Assembly (NCBI GenBank): GCA_016200225.1
Contig: JACQFD010000025.1
Coordinates: forward strand, 34,056-98,055
Source of the DNA: Planctomycetota bacterium
Lineage (GTDB): Bacteria > Planctomycetota > UBA1135 > JACQFD01
DNA: 64,000 nucleotides
Direction: 5' to 3'
Shown: one piece after another, positions 43,259 to 52,922 of the stretch
Position numbering within the stretch: the stretch's first letter is position 1
Layout: each line of letters begins with the position of its first letter
Program-made: the position numbers and the translations under genes
The notes under the pieces: generated by a model
Seen by the model: the letters and a program-made list of their open reading frames with translations, nothing else
Told to the model about the DNA's origin: nothing
Database searches by the model: none

Positions 43259-44263
43259 ATGTCCGAAATCCGTCGAGACCCGATCACGGGACGCTGGGTG
43301 ATTTTCGCCGTCGAGCGGGCCCAACGCCCGTCCGATTTTGCGCTCGAGGAACGCGAGCCGCCGGTCGTTAATTGTGCTTTTTGTGAAAATAACGAATCGC
43401 AGACGCCGCCGGAAATCCATGCGGATCGGCCTGCGCGTTCGGCGCCCAACGGCCCCGGCTGGCGCATGCGCGTCGTTCCTAACAAATATCCCGCGTTGCG
43501 CGTCGAGGGCGAACTCGCAAAGCAGGGCGACGGCGTCTACGACCGGATGGCGGGCGTCGGCGCGCACGAAGTTTTTATTGAAGGCGCCGCGCACGCGACT
43601 TCGGTGACCGCGCTGCCGCACGATATTTATCGTTCGACGATTTTCTCCTATCGAGACCGCCTCCGCGATTTAAAGAAAGACCGCCGGCTCGCGTACGCTT
43701 TAATATTTAAGAATGTCGGAGTCCGCGCCGGAGCTTCGATCGCTCACAATCACAGCCAGTTGATCGCGACTCCCGTCGTCCCCATTACCGTTCAGCAGGA
43801 AATGACGGGATCGAAGCGGTTCTTCGATTATCGCGGCCGGTGCATTTATTGTGATATTCTCCGGCAGGAGAAAGCGGAAAAATCCAGAATGATACTCGAG
43901 ACTCCCGATTTTGCGGCGATCGTGCCTTACGCGGCGCGGTTTCCGTTCGAGATCTGGGTCGTTCCGACGCGGCATATGTCACATTTCGAGGACGCGTCGG
44001 ATTCGGAACTCGAATCGCTCACGGACGGAATGTTATCTGTATTAAACAGGCTCGAACGCGCGCTCGGGGCGCCTCCTTACAATTACGTCATTCACACGTC
44101 TCCGTTCGTCGACGGGCATCTCGATTATTATCATTGGCACATCGAGATCATGCCCCGCGTCACCATGGCGGCCGGATTCGAGTGGGGGACGGGATTTTAT
44201 ATCAATCCCGTGCTGCCCGAGGAGGCCGCGAAGTTTTTGTGTAATGCCCGCCACGGGCAATAA
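43259..44263 (+). CDS. galT: Galactose-1-phosphate uridylyltransferase family protein
   Basis: A 334-residue HIT-superfamily nucleotidyltransferase. It has zinc-binding CAFC (C39, C42), the catalytic HxHxQ motif as HNHSQ (H163-Q167) where classic GalT has HPHGQ, and the second-half motif HWHIEIMPR that binds nucleotide. GalT exchanges UDP-glucose and galactose 1-phosphate in the Leloir pathway; relatives of this subgroup act on ADP-glucose, so the exact nucleotide is less sure. It lies 38 bp after the stress-protein gene and may share its transcript. Confidence 0.82.
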   Translation: MSEIRRDPITGRWVIFAVERAQRPSDFALEEREPPVVNCAFCENNESQTPPEIHADRPARSAPNGPGWRMRVVPNKYPALRVEGELAKQGDGVYDRMAGVGAHEVFIEGAAHATSVTALPHDIYRSTIFSYRDRLRDLKKDRRLAYALIFKNVGVRAGASIAHNHSQLIATPVVPITVQQEMTGSKRFFDYRGRCIYCDILRQEKAEKSRMILETPDFAAIVPYAARFPFEIWVVPTRHMSHFEDASDSELESLTDGMLSVLNRLERALGAPPYNYVIHTSPFVDGHLDYYHWHIEIMPRVTMAAGFEWGTGFYINPVLPEEAAKFLCNARHGQ

Positions 44264-44273
44264 TTGCAATAAC

Positions 44274-45641
44274 TTATTTTTTCAGTTGCGAAAGCGCCGC
44301 GGCGCAGAGTGCGCGCGCACCGGTTTCGATGGTCGGATGCATCGCCGGCGCGTACTGGCTCGAATGCAGCGACGGCAGCGGCTTGCCGGCGGCATCATAT
44401 TCTTTAATTTTACTTTCGGGGACCGCGCCGAGCCATAACATGAAACAGGGAATATCATGATTCGGCAAACTGTAAAATCCAAAATCCTCGGCGCCGAGCA
44501 CGGGCGACTGTTCGACGACGTTTCCGGCGCCGAATTGCTCCCGAAGCGCGGGCAGCGTTCTTGCAACGAGGTCCGGATGATTGAACGTCGAGGGAACGAA
44601 TTCGTCCGGGTGCAAATCCACGACGGGCGCGAGTTCCTTCGGAAAACCGGCCGCCGCCGCGGTTCCCGCCGCGACGCGCTCGATGCCTTTTAATAATGTC
44701 TCGCGCGTTTTACTACTATAAGATCGGACGGTTAATTGTAACTTAACCTCGTCCGGAATAATATTATGTTTCGATCCTCCGTGGATCGAGCCGACGGTGA
44801 TCACGGCGGGCTCGCCGGGAGCCGTTTCGCGGCTGACGATCGTTTGGAATGCAAGAATCATTTGCGACGAGAGCACGATCGGATCCTTGCACGACTGCGG
44901 ATAGGCCCCGTGGCCTCCCGCGCCGCGAACTGTTATATCGACGGTATCCGCGTTCGCAAGCGCATAGCCGCTGACGAATCCTACTTTTCCGGCGGCCAGC
45001 GTCGAACTGCAGTGCAGCGCGAAGGCCGCGTCCGGTTTTGGAAACTTATCATATAATCCCGCGCGCAGCATGGCTTCGGCGCCGCCCGGCGCGCGTTCCT
45101 CGGACGGCTGCGCGACCAATATTACAGTTCCTTTCCAGTGCGCGCGCAACGCGGCGAGCGCGCGCGCAGCGCCGACGAGCGCGGTCATGTGCATGTCGTG
45201 GCCGCACGCGTGCATCACGGAGACCTGCGTGCCCGAGTCATTTGTTGTTTTCACCGCGCTCGCATAGGGAAGTCCGGTTTTCTCCTCGACCGGCAGCGCG
45301 TCCATGTCGGCGCGAACCAAGACGACCGGGCCCTCGCCGTTTCTTAAGATTCCAACGACTCCGTGGGATTTCCGCGCCGGATCGTTATATTTACCAAAAT
45401 CGCGCGTTATTTCAAATCCCGCTTTTTCGAGTTCGCCCGCGACGCGCGCCGAAGTCCGCTCCTCGCAGTAGGAGAGTTCCGGATTCGTATGAAACTCGAG
45501 GTAGAGTTTTTCGAGCGACGCGCTCTCGCGGGCCACCGCCTCGGCGATCCGATCCTGCGGACGCGCCGCCGGGGAACAAATGGATACAATCGACAAAAAT
45601 ATTATAATTCCGGAAATCCGGCGCGCGTGCATCGTGAACAT
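44274..45641 (-). CDS. Exported M20D-type amidohydrolase (metallopeptidase)
   Basis: A 455-residue protein with a signal peptide (RRISGIIIFLSIVSICSPAA). The metal-site motif HACGHDMHMTALVGAA and the segment QPSEERAPGGAEAML are those of the M20D group (HipO/indole-acetyl-amino-acid hydrolase relatives), which cleave N-acylated amino acids; the dimerisation domain lies at about 225-340 and the late His is in GAEDFGFYSL. The export signal places the reaction outside the cytoplasm. It converges with galT (10 bp apart), and the diiron gene upstream is only 9 bp away. Confidence 0.9.
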   Translation of the reverse strand: MFTMHARRISGIIIFLSIVSICSPAARPQDRIAEAVARESASLEKLYLEFHTNPELSYCEERTSARVAGELEKAGFEITRDFGKYNDPARKSHGVVGILRNGEGPVVLVRADMDALPVEEKTGLPYASAVKTTNDSGTQVSVMHACGHDMHMTALVGAARALAALRAHWKGTVILVAQPSEERAPGGAEAMLRAGLYDKFPKPDAAFALHCSSTLAAGKVGFVSGYALANADTVDITVRGAGGHGAYPQSCKDPIVLSSQMILAFQTIVSRETAPGEPAVITVGSIHGGSKHNIIPDEVKLQLTVRSYSSKTRETLLKGIERVAAGTAAAAGFPKELAPVVDLHPDEFVPSTFNHPDLVARTLPALREQFGAGNVVEQSPVLGAEDFGFYSLPNHDIPCFMLWLGAVPESKIKEYDAAGKPLPSLHSSQYAPAMHPTIETGARALCAAALSQLKK

Positions 45642-45650
45642 GCGCTCAAC

Positions 45651-46133
45651 TTAATGAACGGCCGGCACAGGCGCAACTCCTCGCAGGAAACCATCGAATA
45701 CCGCGACGTGATCCGCCTCGGCCTGTTCCATTTTCATTAGCAAAGGCGCCATGTGCGGACAGCCCGCGGCGCGCGCGAGTCGCGCCGCCGTCGCGTATTG
45801 TTCGACATTGACGCGTTCGAGCAACCATGCGCAAAACATCGGAAGTCGCCGGCCGCTCACAAAACATAACCTTTCGAGCGCGCTCCCGATCGCTAACATT
45901 CCAATTTCGTGAAGCGGCAGCGTTCCCGCGCCGAGTTCGTCGAGCATCGCGCCCAGTTTCGCGCGATGTTCCCATTCGTCGCGTTCAATATGAACAATCG
46001 CGTCGCGTTCTATAATATTTCGAACCGAGGCTGCGTGGCCGCGGTAAGCGATCGCCGCGCCGCGTTCGGCCGCGTGGGCTTTTTGTAAAATTCGAACGAG
46101 CGCGGCGCGCGCTTTCCGGCGATTCGCTTCCAT
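45651..46133 (-). CDS. Ferritin-like diiron protein (COQ7/MiaE-like)
   Basis: A 160-residue four-helix protein with a full set of diiron ligands: E23, E53-x2-H56, E111 and E139-x2-H142, with Tyr30 nearby. This pattern (E...ExxH...E...ExxH) is that of COQ7-type hydroxylases and related ferritin-like proteins, whose members hydroxylate quinone precursors or tRNA bases. Which substrate applies cannot be told. It precedes the amidohydrolase by 9 bp and is transcribed divergently from the S9 peptidase. Confidence 0.78.
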   Translation of the reverse strand: MEANRRKARAALVRILQKAHAAERGAAIAYRGHAASVRNIIERDAIVHIERDEWEHRAKLGAMLDELGAGTLPLHEIGMLAIGSALERLCFVSGRRLPMFCAWLLERVNVEQYATAARLARAAGCPHMAPLLMKMEQAEADHVAVFDGFLRGVAPVPAVH

Positions 46134-46337
46134 GGGAAACGGAATCGCAAACGTTGTACCGCGCGTCCCGCGCGCCGGAGTCGAGGCGGCGCTTGCGTCT
46201 CCGCCGCTCGGGCGAAACGCGCCGCGGACGCGCGAGCGCGGACAAATCCTTCGGAGTGGGCGCCTTTCCCGAATGGCCGCAACCGCGGTAGGATGTCGAA
46301 ATCGACGTCCGCAGACCCCCCTGAATCGAGGAATTCC

Positions 46338-48779
46338 ATGCGTTTGACATTACAATTGACTCTGGGATCGTTATTATTAATAAACACCGCGGCGGCGCAG
46401 GAGAGTTATAAATTACCGCCCGACGACGTCGCGAAATTGATCGATTCGGCGGTGCCGCCGACAATGCACATGAGCCCGGATCGCGCGCATTTATTATTTC
46501 TCGAACGCGCGCCGCTTCCTTCTATTCAGGACATCTCGCGGCGAATGTTGAGACTGGCCGGGTCGCGCATCGATCCGGCGTGCAATGGCGCGTTCCGGAC
46601 GCAATACGATCATACGATTTGGTACCGGCCTCTCGAGGATGCGGATAATAAACACAAGATCAAGATTACCGTTCCAAAGGGCGCCCGTATCGGCGGCGTT
46701 TCCTGGTCGCACGATTCCAAGAATTTCGTGTTTACGAACGCGACCGACGAAGGCACGGAATTATATGTATCATCCGTGGAACACCCCGACGCCCCGAGAT
46801 TATTGACAAATCGATTGAATTCGGTCACGGGATCGCCGTTCGATTGGATGCCCGACGGCAAGTCCCTTTTATGTAAATTAGTCCCCGAAAAGCGCGGACC
46901 GGAGCCGGCGATCGCGCGCGTGCCCGGCGGGCCGACGATTCAGGAGACGTCCGGCAACAAATCGCCGGTGCGGACGTTTCAGGATTTATTAACAAACGCA
47001 TCCGACGAGGCTCTTTATGAATATTACGCGACTTCGCAGCTCGCGTATGTTCCGATCGACGGCGGAGCCATTCGAAATGTCGGAGAATCGAGAATTTATA
47101 TGAATGTCGAGCCGTCGCCCGACGGCAAACAAATCCTTTCGAACTCGATCCACCGCCCCTATTCGTACCTTTTCCCGGCAAACGAATTTCCAACGACGAT
47201 TGAAGTGTTGGATTCGACGGGAAAACAAATATATCTCGTCGCGGAGGTTCCGATCGCGGAGAACATTCCGATCGAAGGCGTCCGAACGGGGCCGCGAAAT
47301 TGTTCATGGAAAACCGGCGAGCCCGCGACGTTGCTTTGGGTCGAGGCGCTCGACGGCGGCGACCCGCGGACAAAAGCGGAGTATCGGGACAAGATAATTA
47401 CACTTGCATCGCCGTTCGCGGGCGCGCCCGCGGAAATATTAAAAATCCAACAACGGCTCCGCGGCATCGGTTATATGCAGGATCCGAAACTGTTGACCGT
47501 GACCGATTACGACCGCGACAAGCGCTGGACGCGGACGCGAATATACAATACTGCCGATTCCAAGTCGAAACCCGTCGTTCTCGACGATCGCAGCCAGAAC
47601 GATCGATATAAAGATCCGGGCGCCATCCTCACGCGGCCAGACTCGAGCGGCCGCCGCGTCGCGCTCGAACATGAAGGTTATATTTACAGATCCGGCGCGG
47701 GCGCGACGCCGAACGGCGAACGTCCGATGCTCTCGCGGCAGTCCGTCGGCGACGGAAAATTGGAGGAATTGTGGCGTTGCGAGGAGGGATGTTACGAATC
47801 CGTCGTCGACGTCGCGGCTTTCGGAGTTCATGGACAACTTTCGGTCATCACGAGACACGAAACGCCGACGATGCCGCCGAATTATCGCATGCGCGGCCTC
47901 GGCGTTTCCGGAAATAACATAAATCAAATTACAAACGACGCGGATCCCCAGCCGCAAATTCGAGGTATCAAAAAACAGCTCGTAAAATATAAACGTCCCG
48001 ACGGCGTCGAGCTTTCGGCGACGTTGTACACACCGGCCGATTATAAGGAAGGGACGCGCCTGCCGCTCGTCGTCTGGGCGTATCCGCTCGAATTTAACGA
48101 TGCGTCGACCGCCGGTCAGGTGAGCGGGAGTCCCAACCGATTCACGCGCATCGCTGGATTATCTCATTTAACATTTTTGACGCAGGGCTACGCCGTGATG
48201 GACAACGCGACGATGCCAATCGTCGGCGATCCCGAGACGATGAATGATACATTTATCGAGCAAGTTGTAGCATCCGCGAAAGCGGCGATCGACAAAGCGG
48301 TCGAGATGGGCGTGGCGGATCGCAACCGCGCCGGCGTGGGCGGCCACAGTTACGGCGCGTTCATGACGGCCAACCTGCTCGCGCACTGCGATTTGTTCAA
48401 AGCGGGATGCGCGCGAAGCGGCGCTTATAACAGAACGCTGACGCCGTTCGGTTTTCAATCGGAACGGCGCTCGCTCTGGGAAGCGCCGAAGATTTACAAC
48501 GATTTGTCGCCGTTCATGTTTGCAAACAAAGTCAGCGCTCCTTTATTAATGATTCACGGCGAGGCCGACAGCAATCAGGGCACGTTTCCGATCCAGTCGC
48601 AGCGGATGTTCGCAGCGCTGAAAGGCAACGGCAAAACCGCGCGATTGGTATTATTACCGAACGAAGATCATGGTTACACTGCGCGCGAGTCAGTGATGCA
48701 CGTGCAGGCTGAAATGATCGGTTGGTTCGATAAATATGTCAAAAACGCGCAACAGCACGGCGAATCGCGCGAAAAGTAA
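46338..48779 (+). CDS. Exported S9 prolyl-oligopeptidase-family peptidase
   Basis: 813 residues from the ATG at 46338, which gives a signal peptide (MRLTLQLTLGSLLLINTAAA). An N-terminal beta-propeller (TIWYRPLEDADNKHKIKI to about 540) precedes an alpha/beta-hydrolase domain with the triad Ser671 (GGHSYGAF), Asp744 (GEADSNQG) and His778 (NEDHGYT). Related enzymes are acylaminoacyl- or dipeptidyl-peptidases that act on short peptides. Export suggests nutrition or processing outside the cell. It is a single transcription unit converging with the histidine kinase gene, only one base apart. The first few codons hold an AT-rich TTA run noted elsewhere. Confidence 0.92.
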   Translation: MRLTLQLTLGSLLLINTAAAQESYKLPPDDVAKLIDSAVPPTMHMSPDRAHLLFLERAPLPSIQDISRRMLRLAGSRIDPACNGAFRTQYDHTIWYRPLEDADNKHKIKITVPKGARIGGVSWSHDSKNFVFTNATDEGTELYVSSVEHPDAPRLLTNRLNSVTGSPFDWMPDGKSLLCKLVPEKRGPEPAIARVPGGPTIQETSGNKSPVRTFQDLLTNASDEALYEYYATSQLAYVPIDGGAIRNVGESRIYMNVEPSPDGKQILSNSIHRPYSYLFPANEFPTTIEVLDSTGKQIYLVAEVPIAENIPIEGVRTGPRNCSWKTGEPATLLWVEALDGGDPRTKAEYRDKIITLASPFAGAPAEILKIQQRLRGIGYMQDPKLLTVTDYDRDKRWTRTRIYNTADSKSKPVVLDDRSQNDRYKDPGAILTRPDSSGRRVALEHEGYIYRSGAGATPNGERPMLSRQSVGDGKLEELWRCEEGCYESVVDVAAFGVHGQLSVITRHETPTMPPNYRMRGLGVSGNNINQITNDADPQPQIRGIKKQLVKYKRPDGVELSATLYTPADYKEGTRLPLVVWAYPLEFNDASTAGQVSGSPNRFTRIAGLSHLTFLTQGYAVMDNATMPIVGDPETMNDTFIEQVVASAKAAIDKAVEMGVADRNRAGVGGHSYGAFMTANLLAHCDLFKAGCARSGAYNRTLTPFGFQSERRSLWEAPKIYNDLSPFMFANKVSAPLLMIHGEADSNQGTFPIQSQRMFAALKGNGKTARLVLLPNEDHGYTARESVMHVQAEMIGWFDKYVKNAQQHGESREK

Positions 48780-48780
48780 A

Positions 48781-49995
48781 TTATCGATTCGGTTTCTTCG
48801 ACCGCGACAGCGTCGACGTGAGCGGCGTCTGCTGCCGGGGCATCGTGATGGAAAAGACGGCGCCGCCGTTGCGATGATTTTCAACGCCGATCGTGCCGCC
48901 GTGGGCTTCCGTATTTTTGCGGCAAATCGCGAGTCCGAGGCCGGTGCCGCGCGCTTTTGTAGTAAAGAACGGATTGAAAATGCGCGCGACGTGCGGCTCG
49001 GGAACGCCCGGCCCGGAATCGTGTACTCGTATAATTGCAAATTCGCCCGAGGACTCGAATATAAGTTCGATCCGCCCCTGTCCGTCCGTCGCGTCGCAGG
49101 CGTTTTCGAGCAGATTCTGGAATACTTGATACAAAAGACGCTCGTCACAGTCGACGTGAATTTCGTCGACGCCGCTCGTCACGATTTCGATATTTTCAAA
49201 TCGCGGATCTTCGCGGAGTATTCCAGCGAGCGACGTTATTAACGATCGCAATTCGCGTTTTTCGAAGACCGGATTTTCGGGACGGGCGAATCTTAGTAAA
49301 TCGCGCACGGTCGCGTCGAGCCGTCGGATTTGCGTCGCCATACGGATGAGGATTTCGTGTCGCGGATCGCCGGTGTCGGTTTGTTTAATTAATATTTGCG
49401 ACGCGCCGTGAATGCCCGCGAGCGGATTCTTTATTTCATGCGCGACGGTCGCCGCGAGTTCGCCGAGCATCGCGAGACTGCGCGCTCTCGACAACTCCTG
49501 TTCCACTTTCGCCTGTTCGCTGACGTCGCGCAGGATCGCGGTCCAACCGACGATTTCGCCTCTCGCGTCGCGGAGCGCCGAACGCGATAAAGATACAATT
49601 CGCTCCGCGCCGTGTTTCGTGACGCGCCGCGTGAGATGGTTTCTTAATGTTCCATGTTCGTTCGTGAGTTGTTCGAGGGATTCGAGCTCGCCCGAAGCCT
49701 TCAAATCCTCCGGTAGTAATAAATCATAATAAGCGCCGGTCGCCTCTTCGCGCGTGTAGCCGAACATTTCGGTCGCGCCGCGGTTCCAAAGGCGGATGCG
49801 GCGATTTCGGTCGATAAATAATATCGCATCGGGGGTCGCGTCGACGAGCGCTTCGAGCGCGATGGGCTCCGACCCGAGCGATCCGCCGATATTATCTAAA
49901 AAAAACCGCGCGCCCTGCGCGTCCGCGCCGCCGGTTTCGGAGAGGGGCGCGTTTGGATTGCGTCCGGGATCGGTAGTATCGGGCGAAGGGGACAT
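48781..49995 (-). CDS. PAS-domain sensor histidine kinase (NtrB-like)
   Basis: A 404-residue cytoplasmic kinase: PAS domain at about 40-160 (ATPDAILFIDRNRRIRLWN), HisKA with H186 in VAHEIKNPLAGIHG, and an HATPase domain with N box NLLENACDA, G1 DSGPGVP and G2 GTGLGLAIC. It has no membrane segment, as in NtrB. No response regulator gene is adjacent; the sigma-54 regulator at 41276-42760 is the nearest candidate partner. ATG at 49995 is preferred to a TTG at 50004. It converges with the S9 peptidase and follows the CoA-binding gene by 25 bp. Confidence 0.9.
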   Translation of the reverse strand: MSPSPDTTDPGRNPNAPLSETGGADAQGARFFLDNIGGSLGSEPIALEALVDATPDAILFIDRNRRIRLWNRGATEMFGYTREEATGAYYDLLLPEDLKASGELESLEQLTNEHGTLRNHLTRRVTKHGAERIVSLSRSALRDARGEIVGWTAILRDVSEQAKVEQELSRARSLAMLGELAATVAHEIKNPLAGIHGASQILIKQTDTGDPRHEILIRMATQIRRLDATVRDLLRFARPENPVFEKRELRSLITSLAGILREDPRFENIEIVTSGVDEIHVDCDERLLYQVFQNLLENACDATDGQGRIELIFESSGEFAIIRVHDSGPGVPEPHVARIFNPFFTTKARGTGLGLAICRKNTEAHGGTIGVENHRNGGAVFSITMPRQQTPLTSTLSRSKKPNR

Positions 49996-50020
49996 CGGAT
50001 CCAATAATTATATATTAATT

Positions 50021-50440
50021 TCAGAGGCCGCGCACGAGCCGCGCGTGATCCTGAAATATGCAACGTCCCACGACCGTTACAAGGCCCGCGGCCCGCGCAT
50101 CGGCGGCGGCTTCCTCGTTTTCCGCGCCCTCCTGCATCCAGACGGCGCGCGCGTTCTTAATGATGGCGGCCCGGACCACGTCCGGCACGTGCCGCGGCGA
50201 GCGGAATATGTTAACGATATCGATCGCGCCCGGGACGTCCGCCAGTGTTTTATAACAAATCTTGCCGAGTCCGAGTTCGAGCCCCGGATTGACCGGAATG
50301 ACGCGGTATCCGTTTTGTTGTAAATATTCCGCGATCCAGTGGCTCGGGCGCGCGGGATTCTTGGAAAAACCGACGACCGCGATGGTTTTCGATTCTTGAA
50401 GTAGCGCGCGCAGCGAGTTGTCGTCGGGGTTGGTCGTCAT
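50021..50440 (-). CDS. CoA-binding (YccU-like) protein
   Basis: A 139-residue single Rossmann-fold domain of the CoA-binding family: start TIAVVGFSKNPARPSHWIAEYL with the GFS...R.S nucleotide loop, and IDIVNIFRSPRHVPDVV. Homologues bind CoA; physiological role not known. It sits between a DUF1080 gene (24 bp upstream) and the histidine kinase gene (25 bp downstream) on the same strand. Confidence 0.88.
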   Translation of the reverse strand: MTTNPDDNSLRALLQESKTIAVVGFSKNPARPSHWIAEYLQQNGYRVIPVNPGLELGLGKICYKTLADVPGAIDIVNIFRSPRHVPDVVRAAIIKNARAVWMQEGAENEEAAADARAAGLVTVVGRCIFQDHARLVRGL

Positions 50441-50464
50441 GCGAGCGTCTCCGCGGTCTGCAAT

Positions 50465-51259
50465 CTAAAGATTTCGAATCCAAATATTACGATAACGGAC
50501 GGGGTTGCCGTGGTCTTGTAACAACAACGGTTCCTTTGCCGCGTGCGGAACGTACTTGCCGACCGCGCGGTGCGCCGTGGCGCCGATGAACTCGTCCGCG
50601 TGATGCACGACGACGCCGTTGTGGAGGACCGTCGCGCGCCCGGGGGCCGTTACCTTTTCGCCGTCGAATCGCGGCGCATTGAATATAATATCATAAACCT
50701 GCCATTCGCCCGGCTTGCGGCATGCGTTGACGAGCGGCGGAAGCTGGCCGTACATCGCCGCGGCCTGTCCGTCGGCGTAGGTTTCGTTTTGATAAGAATC
50801 GAGAACTTGTATTTCGTAACGGCCCATTAAGTAAACTCCGCTGTTGCCGCGTCCCTGAGAATCGCCCTCGGGTTTCGACGGCGACGCCCATTCGACGTGG
50901 AGTTGACAATCGCCGAACGCGTCTTTTGTATGAATATCGCCGGTGCCGTTCACGGTCATCACGCCGTTTTCGACCGCCCACTTCGCGTCGCCGTTCGCCG
51001 CGCTCCATTTTGATAGTTCCTTTCCGTCGAAAAGTACAATTGCGTCGGAGGGCGCCGCGGACGCGTCGCCGGGCGTTATAACAGGTGGACGCGGCCGTTT
51101 CGAATCGTGCACGCGCCACTTGCCGTCGGGGAGCATCGGCGTGTCGTCGTAACCGACCTTGTGATCCTGCGCGGCCGACGCGTGGAGAATGCCGCCCGCG
51201 AGCAGCGCGGGAATCGAAATAATTAGAATAAGCGCTATATTGTGCCGGAGCGTGTTCAT
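50465..51259 (-). CDS. Secreted DUF1080 (3-keto-disaccharide hydrolase-type) protein
   Basis: A 264-residue protein with a signal peptide (IALILIISIPALLAGGILHA). The DUF1080 jelly-roll is complete (IVLFDGKELSKWSA, WAVENGVMTVNGTGDIHT, GRGNSGVYLMGRYEIQVLDS, HNGVVVHHADE, LLLQDHGNPVRYRNIWIR). Members are concanavalin-like; some hydrolyse 3-keto-disaccharides, and they are very numerous in Planctomycetota. First gene of a three-gene minus-strand unit with the CoA-binding protein and the kinase. Confidence 0.92.
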   Translation of the reverse strand: MNTLRHNIALILIISIPALLAGGILHASAAQDHKVGYDDTPMLPDGKWRVHDSKRPRPPVITPGDASAAPSDAIVLFDGKELSKWSAANGDAKWAVENGVMTVNGTGDIHTKDAFGDCQLHVEWASPSKPEGDSQGRGNSGVYLMGRYEIQVLDSYQNETYADGQAAAMYGQLPPLVNACRKPGEWQVYDIIFNAPRFDGEKVTAPGRATVLHNGVVVHHADEFIGATAHRAVGKYVPHAAKEPLLLQDHGNPVRYRNIWIRNL

Positions 51260-51382
51260 GAGCGATATAAATTATTGAATGCCGAAGAATCCAAACGATT
51301 GCGGACGGATGATCGTTAAATTTAATGAAAGAATTCCCGTCTCTCCCGTTCGTCCTGAAAATTAATTATCAAATCCGTCGAT

Positions 51383-51459
51383 TGGTCGGGGTGACAGGAC
51401 TTGAACCTGCGGCCTGAGCGTCCCAAACGCTCCGCTCTAGCCATCTGAGCTACACCCCG
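51383..51459 (-). tRNA. tRNA-Pro (anticodon TGG)
   Basis: A 77-base cloverleaf with encoded CCA. Acceptor CGGGGTG/CACCCCG, D arm GCTCAGATGGCTAGAGC, anticodon stem GAGCG/CGCTC around TTTGGGA giving TGG, T arm GCAGG-TTCAAGT-CCTGT. It sits in the 354-bp spacer between the DUF1080 gene and purD, otherwise empty. Confidence 0.97.
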
Positions 51460-51613
51460 TCGATGGGCTCACAGATTACCGAATTTTCTCTCGCGAGACA
51501 CCGCCCCTGGGACGCCAGGCACGCGATCGGCGCGCTGCGCGCCTCGAAGGTTGATTGACCGCGAGGCGTGGAATCGCGATTCTCGTCTCACCTGAAACCC
51601 ATTTCGTAGCTCA

Positions 51614-52894
51614 ATGAAAATTCTCGTAGTCGGCGGTGGCGGCCGCGAACACGCCCTGTGCTGGAAAATTGCCAAGTCGCCGAAGGTGAAGCATCTCTTT
51701 TGCGCGCCGGGCAACGCCGGCATCGCCCAAGTTGCGCAGTGCGTGCCGATTTCCGCCCGCGATATTGCGCAAATCGCCGACTTCGCCGTGCGCGAAAAAA
51801 TCGATCTCGTCGTGGTCGGTCCCGAGGAGCCGCTCTGCGCCGGTCTCGCCGATTTATTACAAAAACGCGAAATCCGCTGTTTCGGTCCGTCGGCCGCGGC
51901 CGCCGAAATCGAGGGTTCGAAGGTTTTTTGTAAAGATCTGCTCCGCCGCCATCGCGTTCCGACGCCCGGATTCCAAACATTCAACGATACAAATCAGGCG
52001 ATCGCTTTTCTCGAAGCTCAGGACGAATTTCCGATCGTCGTGAAGGCCTCCGGTCTCGCGGCCGGCAAAGGCGTCACGATTTGTAATGATCGAAACGAAG
52101 CAAAGCTGCTTGTAAAGAAAATGCTCGAACTGCGCTCGCTCGGCGACGCGGGATCGCAAATCGTGATCGAGGAATTCGTCAAGGGCTCGGAGATTTCCGT
52201 GCTCGCGCTGACCGACGGCAATGCGATATTGCCGCTCGAACCGGCGCGCGATCATAAACGTTTGAAGGACGGCGACGCGGGTCCCAACACCGGCGGCATG
52301 GGCGTCATTTGTCCGGTTCCGACGCCCCATCGCTTTCGTTTACAAATCGAACAACAAATCCTGCTTCCGGTCGTCCACGCGATGAATCGCGAGAATCGTA
52401 AATTCAAGGGCGTCCTCTATGCGGGGCTCATCCTGAGTCCGAAGGGTCCGATGGTGCTCGAATTTAACTGTAGATTCGGCGATCCCGAGGCGCAGGGAAT
52501 ATTATTAAGATTCGCCGATGATATTGTTCCGTATCTCGAGGCCGTGGCCGACGGCACGCTCGAAAAATGCGAGGGGCCGCGTTTCGATCCGCGCGTTTCC
52601 GTCACGGTCGTCGCCGCGTCTCCCGGTTATCCCGACAATCCCGAGACAGGCCTTCCGATCGCCGGACTCCAATCGATCGACGAGGACGACACGCTGCGTG
52701 TTTTCCACGCGGGGACAAAGTTGAGCGAAGGAAAATTTGTAACAACCGGCGGCCGCGTGCTCGCCGTCTCCGCGCTCGGCGCCGATCTGATGGAAGCGCG
52801 CGCGCGCGCGTACGACGCGATGGATGCAATCAAATTCGTCGGAAAACAGATCCGCCGCGATATTGGTATACGCGAATTGGCGGACGCAACGTAA
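51614..52894 (+). CDS. purD: Phosphoribosylamine-glycine ligase
   Basis: A 426-residue ATP-grasp enzyme, full length, that joins glycine to phosphoribosylamine in step two of purine synthesis. Landmarks: GARS N-terminus MKILVVGGGGREHALCWKI, GPEEPLCAGL, ATP-binding VVKASGLAAGKGV, the DHKRLKDGDAGPNTGGMG loop and the metal site EFNCRFGDPEAQG. It lies near purQ and the purS-purL fusion but on the other strand, with fur and rtcB between. Confidence 0.97.
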   Translation: MKILVVGGGGREHALCWKIAKSPKVKHLFCAPGNAGIAQVAQCVPISARDIAQIADFAVREKIDLVVVGPEEPLCAGLADLLQKREIRCFGPSAAAAEIEGSKVFCKDLLRRHRVPTPGFQTFNDTNQAIAFLEAQDEFPIVVKASGLAAGKGVTICNDRNEAKLLVKKMLELRSLGDAGSQIVIEEFVKGSEISVLALTDGNAILPLEPARDHKRLKDGDAGPNTGGMGVICPVPTPHRFRLQIEQQILLPVVHAMNRENRKFKGVLYAGLILSPKGPMVLEFNCRFGDPEAQGILLRFADDIVPYLEAVADGTLEKCEGPRFDPRVSVTVVAASPGYPDNPETGLPIAGLQSIDEDDTLRVFHAGTKLSEGKFVTTGGRVLAVSALGADLMEARARAYDAMDAIKFVGKQIRRDIGIRELADAT

Positions 52895-52922
52895 GCATCC
52901 TATTATCTGGCGATCCGCCGAC

